Part shown: positions 44,715 through 53,536 of the stretch, one piece after another
How positions within the stretch are numbered: the stretch's first letter is position 1
Layout: the number at the start of each line of letters is the position of its first letter
Source: Aricia agestis
Taxonomy: Eukaryota > Arthropoda > Insecta > Lepidoptera > Lycaenidae
NCBI RefSeq assembly: GCF_905147365.1
Contig: NC_056406.1
Coordinates: 2,492,501 to 2,556,500 of the forward strand
Length of the DNA stretch: 64,000 bases
Reading direction: 5' to 3'
Translations under genes and position numbers: made by a program
The notes under the pieces: generated by a model
The model's input: the letters and a program-made list of their open reading frames with translations, nothing else
Told to the model about the DNA's origin: nothing
Database searches by the model: none

Positions 44715-44887
44715 TGTGGCGGTACCCACAATTCGCCTAACATTCCTGCATCGCGCTATCGAAGTTTCGGAGAACGGCAAGATATATACAACATCTGAAA
44801 TGACGTCAGTGGGCTTCGGCCTGACCGAGTATGCTATCTCGCTCGGTCGGAAGATCTTCCTTTTCGGCCGCCACGAACAACGTTAAA
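44715..44887 (+). repeat. right LTR of the TRIM (173 bp)
   Basis: Same length as the left LTR. It differs at three positions (GAGTATG for GAGCATG, TTCGGCC for TTCAGCC, CACGAAC for CACTAAC). Confidence 0.88.
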
Positions 44888-45115
44888 ACATCCTACTATG
44901 AAAATAACTAAATTATACTAATCGTGCCGTGTCTTCGTCAGAAATTTCTCTAATTTTTCTGACTGCATATGCTGCGGAACTGAGCCTACCTGCAAGATTA
45001 GCAATGGGAGGACCCCACTGTAATTTACTATCAAAGCTATATACTAGATTTCATGAAAATCGTTGGAGCCGATTCCGAGATTCCAATTATATATATAACG
45101 GCGTGCGCGATTAAC

Positions 45116-45492
<377 letters not shown>

Positions 45493-45689
45493 TGCTCGTT
45501 TAAAGATATAATACCGTACTTTGATTGATTGATCATTTTTACCTCAAATTAAAAGTCATGTACTTTACATTTATTCATTTTTTTTTCTTTTTTTTACCAT
45601 TAATGGCCTATGTAATGGACTATTCCTCCTGTGAACAATTTCTATGATGATACCTCAATGATGACAATCATAACATACACTCTAATTTT

Positions 45690-45730
45690 AACCGACTTCC
45701 AAAAAGGAGGAGGTTTCTCAATCTATTTCT
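45690..45730 (+). mobile_element. fragment of the AACCGACTTC-type dispersed repeat
   Basis: TTAACCGACTTCCAAAAAGG then AGGAGGTTTCTCAA, the start of a repeat common in insects; a longer copy is at 47768-48080. Confidence 0.55.
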
Positions 45731-45850
45731 TTGCTCTATTTAATAGGGGAAGGGTTTGCATGCCGCAAACTTATATTCGCTACAGATTAGTAGTGTTATT
45801 GATGTAGAAATTGATACTAATAAATAATAATACCTCGATATAATCATCAT

Positions 45851-45906
45851 AATATTAATACGCGAACGAAAAACTTTGTAACCCTTTTTACGAAAAATGG
45901 GGAAAC
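45851..45906 (+). mobile_element. Helitron family B, 5' fragment
   Basis: ATATTAATACGCGAACGAAA and TTTGTAACCCTTTTTACG match the 5' end of 56854-57328. It stops at the edge of the long inverted repeat. Confidence 0.6.
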
Positions 45907-45921
45907 ACCACACACACTACA

Positions 45922-46324
45922 ACCGGAAACACCGAGTGTAAATCAATCAGTTAGGACTGCCGTGCAGTCCTGCCGTGAATGGGCCTTTTAAGATACATTT
46001 GGAATCAGTTTGAATAAAAATAGAATTTAAAAAGAAAAGCGTTTTCTAACTACCAGTCAGTTAACTAAACAAGTGGGTTGCACCACCTTAATTTAATTAA
46101 AACAAAATGTCAAATCAACTGTCAAATTTTAACAATGGTTAAAATGGCACCATATTTAACGATAAGCGTAACTGCTCAATTTTGGTCAGTTATCGTTTAT
46201 GTTAAATTTGACATAAGGCTTATAGTGCTGTCATAACAAATATTTTATTATCCCGACAATTTTATACGGATAATTTATTTTTATACTCGCAACGCCATTA
46301 ACTTTAACTGTTAACAATAAAGTC
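45922..46324. repeat. left arm of a long inverted repeat (~403 bp)
   Basis: Pairs with 46923-47342 over its whole length: CCGGAAACACCGAGTG.., AAAAGCGTTTTCTAACTACC, GTTGCACCACC, ACGATAAGCGTAACTGCTC, to CCATTAACTTTAACTGTTAA. About 16 bp (GAGGCCCATTCACTGC) are missing relative to the right arm. Confidence 0.88.
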
Positions 46325-46421
46325 ATGGTGCAAGTGATTTGTCAAGTTCTGTGGTCATTTTTACAGTTATTATTACTAAAGTTAACCTTAAGTTAAATAA
46401 CAACGCATGTGGTGCAACCAC
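46074..46421. mobile_element. MITE family Q (GGGTTGCACCA ends), copy 2
   Basis: TGGGTTGCACCACC at the left mirrors GGTGCAACCA at the right, enclosing 330 bp with TTAACTTTAACTGTTAAC-like motifs. Most of it (to 46324) is repeated inverted in the right arm, where the far terminus is missing. Copy 1 is at 51871-52228. Confidence 0.65.
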
Positions 46422-46842
46422 GAAGCTAAAACGAAGCTAAAACCCACTCTAAGTAATCTTTTTCATCTTTCATTCTTACTTCTCTTATCGTAATACTTAG
46501 AAAGTAATAAGTACTGACCATGAATATTATACTATTGGATAGCTACTTTGAAGATGGCAAAAGTTTGACCCTCGAAAGTTATCCATATTGGGATATTCTG
46601 ATATTACTACTGTATAAATATGTATTTCTGTTCGTCGCTAACTCATTTCCCAGTAATCCGGCGCGATGAACCTGTCAGAAGTATATCTAGGGATCGTTCG
46701 CACAAATTAACTGAGTGATCCTTGAGACTCGTGGATATAATATTACTTCCATCATCGACAGGACCAGTGTTATAGTTATCATTATTATCAGCAATATTAA
46801 TATTATTATCATCTTAATAATTTTTTGAAGCAATAATAATTA
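46422..46842. other. spacer of the long inverted repeat, unassigned
   Basis: AT-rich with (ATT)n-like runs at 46780-46810. Nothing recognised. Confidence 0.35.
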
Positions 46843-46926
46843 CTAGAGATCGCCCAATGGTCGAAATTCGACCTTAGTTTCAACGACATTAGGACTACTA
46901 CCAATATTTTGTAAAAAATATTGACT
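46843..46926 (-). mobile_element. Helitron family B, 3' end fragment
   Basis: CTAG at 46843-46846, then hairpin GGTCGAAATTCGACC, and AGGACTACTACCAATA. It breaks off at TTGACTT, which is also the first bases of the right arm. Confidence 0.75.
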
Positions 46927-47342
46927 TTATTGTTAACAGTTAAAGTTAATGGGGTTGCGAGTATAAAAATAAATTATCCGTATAAAATTGTCGGGAAAAT
47001 AAAATATTTGTTATGACAGCACTATAAGCCTTATGTCAAATTTAACATAAACGATAACCGACCAAAATTGAGCAGTTACGCTTATCGTTAAATATGGTGC
47101 CATTTTAACCATTGTTAAAATTTGACAGTTGATTTGACATTTTGTTTTAATTAAAGTGAGGTGGTGCAACCCACTTGTTTAGTTAACTGACTGACTGGTA
47201 GTTAGAAAACGCTTTTCTTTTTAAATTCTATTTTTATTCAAACTGATTCCAAATGTATCTTAAAAGGCCCATTCATGGCAGGACTGCACGGCAGTCCTGC
47301 AGTGAATGGGCCTCACTGATTGGTTCACACTCGGTGTTGCCG
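46923..47342. repeat. right arm of a long inverted repeat (~420 bp)
   Basis: Inverted copy of 45922-46324, with a low number of substitutions and small indels. Its outer end merges into the palindrome at 47261-47427. Confidence 0.88.
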
Positions 47343-47427
47343 GCCGGAAACACCGAGTGTAAACCAATCAGTGGGGCCCATTCACTGCAGGACTGCCGTG
47401 CAGTCCTGCCGTGAATGGGCCCTTTTA
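47261..47427. mobile_element. near-perfect 167-bp palindrome (fold-back element)
   Basis: TAAAAGGCCCATTCATGGCA at the left mirrors GCCGTGAATGGGCCCTTTTA at the right, with the axis at CCGGCCGG near 47344. ~80-bp arms carry about five mismatches. Each arm itself contains the palindromic CAGGACTGC..GCAGTCCTG. Confidence 0.88.
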
Positions 47428-47767
47428 CTTGCTATTTAAGTCTATCTGTACCAAATAAACTGGTACTGGTTTCATAAGGACTTTTTTTTATCTTCACTAA
47501 CTATGTAACCATTTCATACTATATTTGCAAATGATCCTGAATAATCCCTTATTTTTCCTCTATCGACAGGACCTACTTTGAAGACATTATAGGTACTGTA
47601 ACAAGCGGCCCGTATATCAGCAGTTATGGCGGCTAATAAATATTAAAGGATTTATTCGACCGCAGCGGCCTCACGGGCCATCGCCGTAATAAACGTCCAA
47701 TTGAAAGAATATCGCCGATTATTTAGGGGCCGGCTTACCTCACGAGGACAACTTAAGCCGCTGTTTT
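47428..47767. other. unassigned sequence
   Basis: 47620-47760 (GCGGCCTCACGGGCCATCGC ..) is less AT-rich, has no repeat-like features and may be unique host DNA. Confidence 0.4.
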
Positions 47768-48080
47768 AACAGACTTCAAAAAAAGTAGGTTATCCATTTC
47801 GACTCGTATGTATAATATTTCCAGAATTGCCCAATTTTCGTATAATATGTTTCTTTTCGTCTGAACAAATGTGTCAAATTTCAAAAGTGTAACATACAAA
47901 AACATACATGCATACAGTATGTATGTTTTTACGTTTGTGTTCGCATATCTCCGGAACTATAAGTCCAATTTAAGTGATTATTTTTTTTTGTTGTATTAGG
48001 TAAAGTTCAACTTAGGGAATACTGCAAGTTCATCAAAATCGGTTCAGTAGTTTTTGAGATAGGGCATCCATAGATATATA
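47768..48080 (+). mobile_element. AACCGACTTC-type dispersed repeat
   Basis: ACAGACTTCAAAAAAAGTAG, CTCCGGAACTATAAGTCC, and CATCAAAATCGGTTCAGTAG before AGATATAT fit the 5'-to-3' order of a repeat widespread in insects. A ACATACATGCATACAGTATG palindromic run lies at 47902-47928. Confidence 0.6.
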
Positions 48081-48232
48081 AAAAAAATTAAATACTATTA
48101 TTGCACCTATTTATTGATTACATCCGGATTTTATTAAGGTCATATTATTAAGATTTAAAAGGCTTTGAAGGCGTTGGTGCGACTTGAGTTTTCAAACAAT
48201 ATTAACTGTATTAGTTGTATCGTTTCTTCTCT

Positions 48233-48416
48233 CAATACCAAATTGTGTTTGTCTGTCTATTATCTCTTCAGTCTTCACGCTTAAACCGCTGATTTTGATG
48301 ACATTTCATATGTAGATACTTCGAGAATCGGAATGATTGTTTTTTCCCGAAAAAATGATCGGTTTTAATACGTTAAACGAATTTAGACGCAACGAAATTG
48401 TGGGTAACATCTCTAG
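48233..48416 (+). mobile_element. short Helitron (H2 type), decayed (H16)
   Basis: Lacks a clear 5' ACTAATATT. Has CTTCACGCTTAAACCGCTGA, GTAGATACTTCGAGAATCGG, GACGCAACGAAATTGTGGG and a terminal CTAG (48413-48416). Confidence 0.65.
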
Positions 48417-49002
48417 ATCATCAATAAATTGATTAAATCTCCTCTCAATTCAAAGATTTCAAGCGAAATTTCCAAATCTAGCACTTTTTAATTACAACCG
48501 AAAACCGTCACATGTTACTGTCGTATTGTGTTATGGCATCACGTGTCGGACGTTCGGCGTACAAAGCCGGGCCGTATATATTTATAACGCGCCGCCATTT
48601 GTATATCGCCGCGTGTCGCGATTAAGTATTGCATGTCATAAACAAAACTATTAGATAACGCTTATTGAAATGTTTTTCGGTTATTTTTTTATTATTATTT
48701 AAATAGGATATTATTGTAGGGACCACACATAAGTGCATTCTTGCACTAACTTGTCTGTTACGTGTTAACAAGTCTTATAGCATTCTCGACTTTCCTTAAC
48801 CTCCGTATAAGAAAATTGAACGATTGGTAATATGTAAGGCTAAGACAATAAATAGTTTCATCCTGGACTCGACGTTTAAATTTTATCTCTCTGTCACTAG
48901 ACTCTATCAGATAATATTACTCGTATGCAATGTTTCGACGAGGGCCGCACCAGCACCAACAGTAAACAAAAATATTTTGTTCGCCGTTTGACAACGTTTC
49001 TC
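48417..49002. other. unassigned sequence
   Basis: A GC-richer stretch at 48530-48620 (CGTGTCGGACGTTCGGCG) is not recognised. Confidence 0.35.
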
Positions 49003-49006
49003 TTAA

Positions 49007-49491
49007 GAGGATTCCACACCACCCTTTTTTCCATACAAACGTTGTCCCCTGTTTCCTCCCTGGATAATGCTAGTAGAGTTATTATTTTTTTCCTGAATAT
49101 CTACGGCCACTAATACAATGTCCCTATGTTTTCTTTTTTTTCATAATTTAATTATTAAATAAGATATGAACGTTCAAAAACCCAAAAAAATGGCCAGATT
49201 TTCCACTGTGTTCAAACGTCCAGAAAACAGATTTGGCTAGATTATACAAAAAAAGCAAAACATAGGAACACAGCTCAAGCCTTTTTTTCTTTCTTTCTTG
49301 GATCTTTAATGAAAAAAGTACTTAAATCGGTTAAGTTTTGGAGAAGGAATCAGGGGACAACGAATCGTTGATTTTCTGGATTTTCTGCAGTTGTCTCTAT
49401 CGCGTTCTGCGGTATAGGCTTGAGGTAAGGGAGACAGCTATAGATATTACACGTACTTTTTTTTCATTTCTCTAGCCCCTGTTGTATCCTC
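49007..49491. mobile_element. MITE family G, copy 2, complete, TTAA-flanked
   Basis: GAGGATTCCACACC at the left and GTTGTATCCTC at the right, each next to TTAA (49003-49006, 49492-49495). Almost the whole 485 bp matches 11536-11947 inverted. TTAA targets are typical of piggyBac-type elements, but the short symmetric end could also include TTAA itself. Confidence 0.7.
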
Positions 49492-49619
49492 TTAATATTC
49501 TGATGTGACTGAATTTGCGTAGTATTTTGATCATCTAGGGGCGTTCCGTCCTTCTATTCTGTTTTGTTTCATTACTTTTTAATATTATTCGTACCAAGAA
49601 GCGATGGTTTTTTTTTTTG

Positions 49620-49932
49620 GCTTTAGGTTTACGTCATTATACATCATACAGTCCTACGTTATTTAATACCGTAGAATAGATATAACAATCGAAAAAAATC
49701 GAAATTTAAATGTAAGATGATACCACCTCTTATAGAAAGACTTCTGAGCAGAACCCCCTGACAACCCTTTTTCCAGTAAAAAAGTAGCCTATGTCCTTTC
49801 TCAGGCTTTAGACTATCTGTATACAAAATTTCATTACAATCGGTTCGGTAGTTTTGGCGTTTGGCGTGAAAGCGAGACTGACAGACAGACAGACAGACAG
49901 AGATACTTTCGCATTTATAATATTAGTATAGA
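49620..49932 (-). mobile_element. inverted 5' half of an H5-type Helitron
   Basis: On the minus strand: TCTATACTAATATTATAAAT, CTGTC patch, GTTTTGGCGTTTGGCG side, GTCTTTCTATAAGAGGTGGT, AAATCGATTTTTTTCG: the same order as the first ~310 bp of 18043-18723. Confidence 0.75.
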
Positions 49933-50162
49933 TTATTTGTACACTGCACAGCTGTTTTTGGGTATTTTGATTAATAAAGGGCCGCGCTACACCGGAATGG
50001 CAGCGGCGAGGCGAGCACTTTCAGCGCTGCCATTCCGGTGTAGCGCGGCCTTAAGAGGGGTACCACTTACCAGGGTTTAAAAAAGGTTTTAAATTTGACA
50101 CAAATTTTGTTGACACCGCGCGCTATAAACTAAAGCCGGACGAAGTCGCGGGCAACAGCTAG
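49933..50162 (+). mobile_element. forward 3' half of an H5-type Helitron
   Basis: ACACTGCACAGCTGTTTTTG, TTTTGTTGACACCGCGCGCT, GGACGAAGTCGCGGGCAACAG + CTAG (50159-50162). Together with the preceding entry this is one element whose 5' half was inverted in place. Confidence 0.75.
49980..50050. mobile_element. short fold-back (family W), perfect ~26-bp arms
   Basis: GGCCGCGCTACACCGGAATG mirrors CATTCCGGTGTAGCGCGGCC. The ~19-bp loop GCGAGGCGAGCACTTTCAG matches 30470-30495. It lies inside the Helitron half. Confidence 0.85.
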
Positions 50163-50200
50163 TAATTTAATATTCCAGGTTTGAGACATGGCAATTTTAG

Positions 50201-50340
50201 ATGAAACATTGCGTCGTATATCCGCATCTATCCTCTGCGCCAGTGGAAATACCTTTAGTGGAACTGACGCCAGTGGAAACTGTAACTAGCGCCATTGTAA
50301 CTAAAGCTCAATTCACACTGGGCCCTGGGGTAGAGTCGAA
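50201..50340. repeat. degenerate GCGCCAGTGGAA motif cluster
   Basis: CCAGTGGAAATACC, GTGGAACTGACGCCAGTGGAA, AACTAGCGCCATTG recur irregularly, and again at 51150-51215 beyond two MITEs, as if those insertions split one cluster. Confidence 0.5.
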
Positions 50341-50421
50341 GCGACGCGTCATGTTTTCCGACTACAGCATTTTCATATTTATTGCTTTACTTATTATTCT
50401 ACAAATTTCTGCTAAGAAAAC

Positions 50422-50717
50422 CATAAAGTTAATATACCTAGCGGAATAGAGAAACAAAGGCCTGAGCAAGAGAGATGTCACTATCAGTAAGACTGCGTGG
50501 TAAAAAGAGACGTGTGATACATGACAGCAGCACTCTTTTTTTGACGTCCAGTCGGCACGTGCCGCACGTTGACAATTTAATCTCATAGAATTCGTGTTCA
50601 ATCATGCTTGTGTAAGTGTATACGTACACATATTTTTCACACAGATGAAAACCAATTTCGGTTTCGTTTGACAGCTCGAGATTGTTGCTCTATTCCGCTA
50701 GGTATATTAACTTTATG
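50422..50717. mobile_element. MITE with perfect 30-bp terminal inverted repeats
   Basis: CATAAAGTTAATATACCTAG at the left is the exact mirror of CTAGGTATATTAACTTTATG at the right, continuing to CGGAATAGAG. The interior is non-coding despite open frames. Confidence 0.88.
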
Positions 50718-50769
50718 AAGAAAACATGCTTTCGTCGACGCGCGCCGATGCCCGCATTTGCTCTTTGAT

Positions 50770-51122
50770 GCTTCCATATTGATAATTTGGCTGTAGCGAT
50801 ATCGATTTTTCTCAGCAATGATTAAAGCTAAATGATTAAAGCTAAAATAATCAATCAAAAAGACCTCTGTAAAAAAAGGGATGTTTGCCAACAGAGGAAA
50901 GTGATTCAAGCTTCCAAAATTTGTACATAGATTGGTTCAAGCGTACACTTTAATTTGCCCATAGCTTATATGAAATATATCGATGGTTTTTAAATTAAGC
51001 GACAAAAACCATTTTGTCGCTTACGCCCTTTCCGTTTCTTGCTGTTCCATTTCTTGTTTTCTATGAGAGGCCGGGCCGCTTTCTCATAGAAAACAAGCAA
51101 TCTAAAACATATCCAACACGGT
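50770..51122 (+). mobile_element. MITE family F, copy 2
   Basis: ATTGATAATTTGGCTGTAGC .. CTTCCAAAATTTGTACATAG .. AAACATATCCAACACGG. The hairpin at 51055-51098 has mismatches in its right arm (GCTTTCTCATAG). Both extreme termini are degraded. Confidence 0.7.
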
Positions 51123-51234
51123 TTTTTACGGACTCTGCCCAATTTGAGCCTAACGACAGTGGAATTATTGCCAGTGGAACGCTAGTGGAACTAGCGCCAA
51201 TGTAGCTAGCGCCAGTTGAAACTCAACAATATAT

Positions 51235-51607
51235 TACCTAGTGCCGCTTATCTAAAAGGTTCGCGCAGATTTATAGCAACAATTTAACGTGGTGAAGTCA
51301 CGGGTTCGAATGCAGGCCGAATGGAGGTCAATATTAATTTATAGCCGAGAGATGTGCGACGGTCCTTCCCGCTGAAGCCTAAAACGATTTCGATGTTAGT
51401 ACCTGTAGTTAAATAATAACTAATTCGAAGCGTAACCTAGATAACATTTACACCAAAAAATGTATCGAACAACTCATGGATGTTAAATATATTAATTAAT
51501 AAAAAAAAACTATTAACGAGTGATTAATTTCAATAAATCAATAAACAGGCTCAAAGCCGTAAACTCTATGTATGATACAGAGCGTATTCTACTGAAAAAC
51601 ATTCTTA
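51235..51607. other. unassigned AT-rich sequence
   Basis: Nothing recognised. Confidence 0.3.
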
Positions 51608-51626
51608 GGGTCAATTCAGACCGCAA

Positions 51627-51868
51627 CCGGACGCGTAGATGCATTTCTCCGGACGCGTAGATGCATTTCTCCGGACGCGTAGATGCATTTCTCCGGACGC
51701 GTAGATGCATTTCTCCGGACGCGTAGATGCATTTCTCCGGACGCGTAGATGCATTTCTCCGGACGCGTAGATGCATTCCTCCGGACGCGTAGATGCATTC
51801 CTCCGGACGCGTAGATGCATTTCTCCGGACGCGTAGATGCATTTCTCCGGACGCGTAGATGCATTTCT
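51627..51868. repeat. tandem array, 11 units of 22 bp, in a MITE terminus
   Basis: The unit CCGGACGCGTAGATGCATTT + CT repeats exactly 11 times. Only two units carry a C for T (ATGCATTCCT). The unit is the subterminal segment of family P, which exists once in other copies. Peptide-repeat frames on the minus strand are by-products of 22-bp periodicity. Confidence 0.97.
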
Positions 51869-51870
51869 AA

Positions 51871-52228
51871 GGTTGGGTTGCACCAACTAACTTTAACTAT
51901 AACTGTAACTTTAACTACAATGCAAAATGTCAAATCTTTGGTTAAAGTTTAAAATGGACGCCATCAAGACGCCATATTTAACCATAACCATAGAGGTCTT
52001 AAATGCACGTGGCGAAAAAAGGAACTAACGCTGTCATCATACAAAAACACAATTTTTGACAGTTCTCCTTTACCAGCAGCGGCCCCGCCCACGTTCATTT
52101 ATAACCTTGTTGGACCAGCTGTCATCTGTCAATTTCTCCGGTCAAAGTTAAGGTTAAAGTTAAAGTTAAATTTGCCTTAAGTATAACCATAACTTTAACT
52201 TTAACCACGCCTCTGGTGCAACCCAACC
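51871..52228. mobile_element. MITE family Q, copy 1, TAA target
   Basis: GGTTGGGTTGCACCA / TGGTGCAACCCAACC perfect 15-bp ends, followed by TAACTTTAAC-type repeats. TAA on both sides (51868-51870, 52229-52231). A small element lies inside it. Confidence 0.85.
51985..52122. mobile_element. small TIR element (family R), copy 2, nested
   Basis: Interior GGAACTAACGCTGTCATCAT .. GACAGTTCTCC matches 34392-34536. The right end CCAGCTGT matches that copy, while the left end has lost ~10 bp. Confidence 0.6.
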
Positions 52229-52289
52229 TAAAGAGCAAGGAATCTAATTGATGTAGGTGCCTAAAGTTGGAAATTTTGGAAAAACCCTC

Positions 52290-52653
52290 ATTTTGGCGGC
52301 AAGAGATGAAACACGTGCCAATCGATAGTACATCAAAATATAAATTATAGGAAATATTCTTTGGTAAAATGTCGTAACTGATACGGTTTCGGAATAAAAC
52401 AGAGTTAAAAAAATGCTGCACGAAAAAATATATTTTTTAACTCTTATTTATTCCGAAACCGTATCAGTTACGACGTTTTACCGAACAGTTGCCGTGTTCG
52501 TCGGCGTATTTTTGGACAAACTATATAAAGAACTATATAACATGCGCAATAACTAGGTTTTGCAGCGAATGCGTAAAAAATTACGCCGACGAACACGGCC
52601 ATTTTGATCTACTATCGATCGGCATATGTTTCATCACTTGCCGCCAAAATGAC
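52290..52653. repeat. compound palindrome with three nested stem pairs
   Basis: Outer pair 52290-52339 / 52602-52652 (CATTTTGGCGGCAAG..). A second pair 52359-52413 / 52433-52486 (ACTGATACGGTTTCGGAAT with its mirror). A third pair 52490-52507 / 52582-52599 (GCCGTGTTCGTCGGCGTA, exact). Probably one inverted-repeat element inside another. Confidence 0.85.
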
Positions 52654-52807
52654 TTTTTTTAATCGCAAATTTGTAGACCGTATACCAGGCTCCATACTGA
52701 AATGTCACGTCATGTTCTATGTATGTATTTGACAGATTTGCAAGACGTCTCACGCAATGAAAATCTGTCAATTCAGTACAAATTTAGAAATGCATCTATG
52801 CTAGTAG

Positions 52808-52857
52808 CTAGTAGTCTACAAGTTTTGTAGGTGTTACCTTACAAAACTTGTAGACTA
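52808..52857. repeat. 19-bp perfect inverted repeat at a LINE 5' edge
   Basis: GTAGTCTACAAGTTTTGTA and its mirror flank GGTGTTACCT. It sits where LINE coding begins, which could mark a 5' inversion made during insertion. Confidence 0.85.
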
Positions 52858-53281
52858 CTTTATATGTCACTGGCTGATTCTGTTATTAATTATGGACTGT
52901 CTTGTTATGGAAGGACATTTAATTCATATCTAAATAATATTTATAACTTACAAATAAGATTACTGAAAACAATTGTCTCTTTTAAAATTAAACTTTGAAA
53001 AATTGTTCCACTACTGCAAAGTTATGGATGTGTATGACAAAGTTAAATTATCGATTATAAACGAGTACAGTAATGATTTACATAAACTAAATGTAAAAAC
53101 ACGCTCTGCCAATTTACGAACCCTGACTAGATTGCCACTGTATGAAGTACCTAGATGCATAAATGAATATGGGGAAAGGGTCTGGAATTGTATACTACCT
53201 AAAATACTAAATGATCTACCAAAACAATTAATACACAAGTTACTAAATAAGCCAAGGCACAGATTACGAAGTTTACTGTAA
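52858..53281 (+). pseudogene. LINE reverse transcriptase C-terminal remnant with frameshift
   Basis: First frame: LYMSLADSVINYGLSCYGRT and NLQIRLLKTIV. Near 52975 the frame shifts by one to LLKLNFEKLFHYCKVMDVYD .. LTRLPLYEVPRCINEYGERV, then stop. These are RT C-terminal type motifs (INYG..W/YGR, L..LQ.R.L) with no catalytic residues. About 140 codons remain. Confidence 0.72.
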
Positions 53282-53298
53282 CAATATTTTATACATAA

Positions 53299-53536
53299 CG
53301 AGCTTTTGCCCGCGGCTTCGCTCGCATTAAGAAGGATTATTACTACAAACTTTTATCCCCTATTTTAACCCCTTGGTGTTGGAATTGATCAAAACCCTTT
53401 CTCAGCGGATGCCTACGTCATAACATCTACCTGTATGCTAAATATCAGCCCGATCCGTCCAGTGGTTTGGGCTGTGCGTTGATAGATCACTATGTCAAGC
53501 AGTCAGTCAATCATCCTTGAGTTTTATATATATAGG
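53299..53536 (-). mobile_element. Helitron family J, copy 2
   Basis: Minus-strand 3' end GCGAGCGAAGCCGCGGGC + AAAAGCTCG (CTAG decayed to CTCG). 5' end near CCTATATATATAAAACTC. Interior GGATGCCTACGTCATAAC matches copy 1. Confidence 0.72.

Larger units (their letters stand above)
42847..44887 (+). mobile_element. TRIM-like miniature LTR element carrying a nested TIR element
   Basis: Two 173-bp direct repeats in the same orientation, a short internal region, a primer-binding-like TGG just after the left repeat, and a purine tract before the right repeat. ACAT lies on both sides (42843-42846, 44888-44891). Without the inserted 1,384 bp (43124-44507) the internal part is only ~310 bp, so the element never carried gag/pol: the definition of a TRIM. 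Strand is set by the purine tract. Confidence 0.85.
42142..45022 (-). mobile_element. LINE (family L3), 5'-truncated, split by a TRIM
   Basis: The tail side is at the left (A/T-rich 42142-42165) and the 3' UTR block CGGTTCTTCTCGCCGGGG at 42198-42230. The coding part runs minus-strand in two pieces, 42397-42846 and 44888-45022. The recovered order is ..AGRLSSAAYAVRKIREIS.., YFHSR + MSYGILLWGIAA.., VLQKRAIRSIYKM, LTVASQYILDNVIYVRKN, ending EDGTSWE-stop. One TAA lies in the upstream piece. This is the most complete copy of the family present. Confidence 0.85.
42042..45115 (-). mobile_element. Helitron family E, copy 2, outer shell of a four-level nest
   Basis: The minus-strand 3' end is intact: hairpin CCGAGCAAAGCTCGG, then TCAAATAGCTAG (CTAG 42042-42045). 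Sequence matches copy 1 to CGCCCCCGAAAC (about 42141). It resumes at TATACTAGATTTCATGAAAA (about 45026) and runs to the TATATATATA 5' end near 45105. Everything between is later insertion. Confidence 0.75.

Noticed and set aside
51627..51868. CRISPR-like regular repeat
   Set aside because: Units are directly adjacent without spacers, in a eukaryotic MITE; it is a tandem array.
51513..51933. Three overlapping frames encoding peptide repeats (MHLRV.., NASTRP..)
   Set aside because: A 22-bp unit has no stop in any minus-strand frame and so yields repeating peptides. There is no gene signal.
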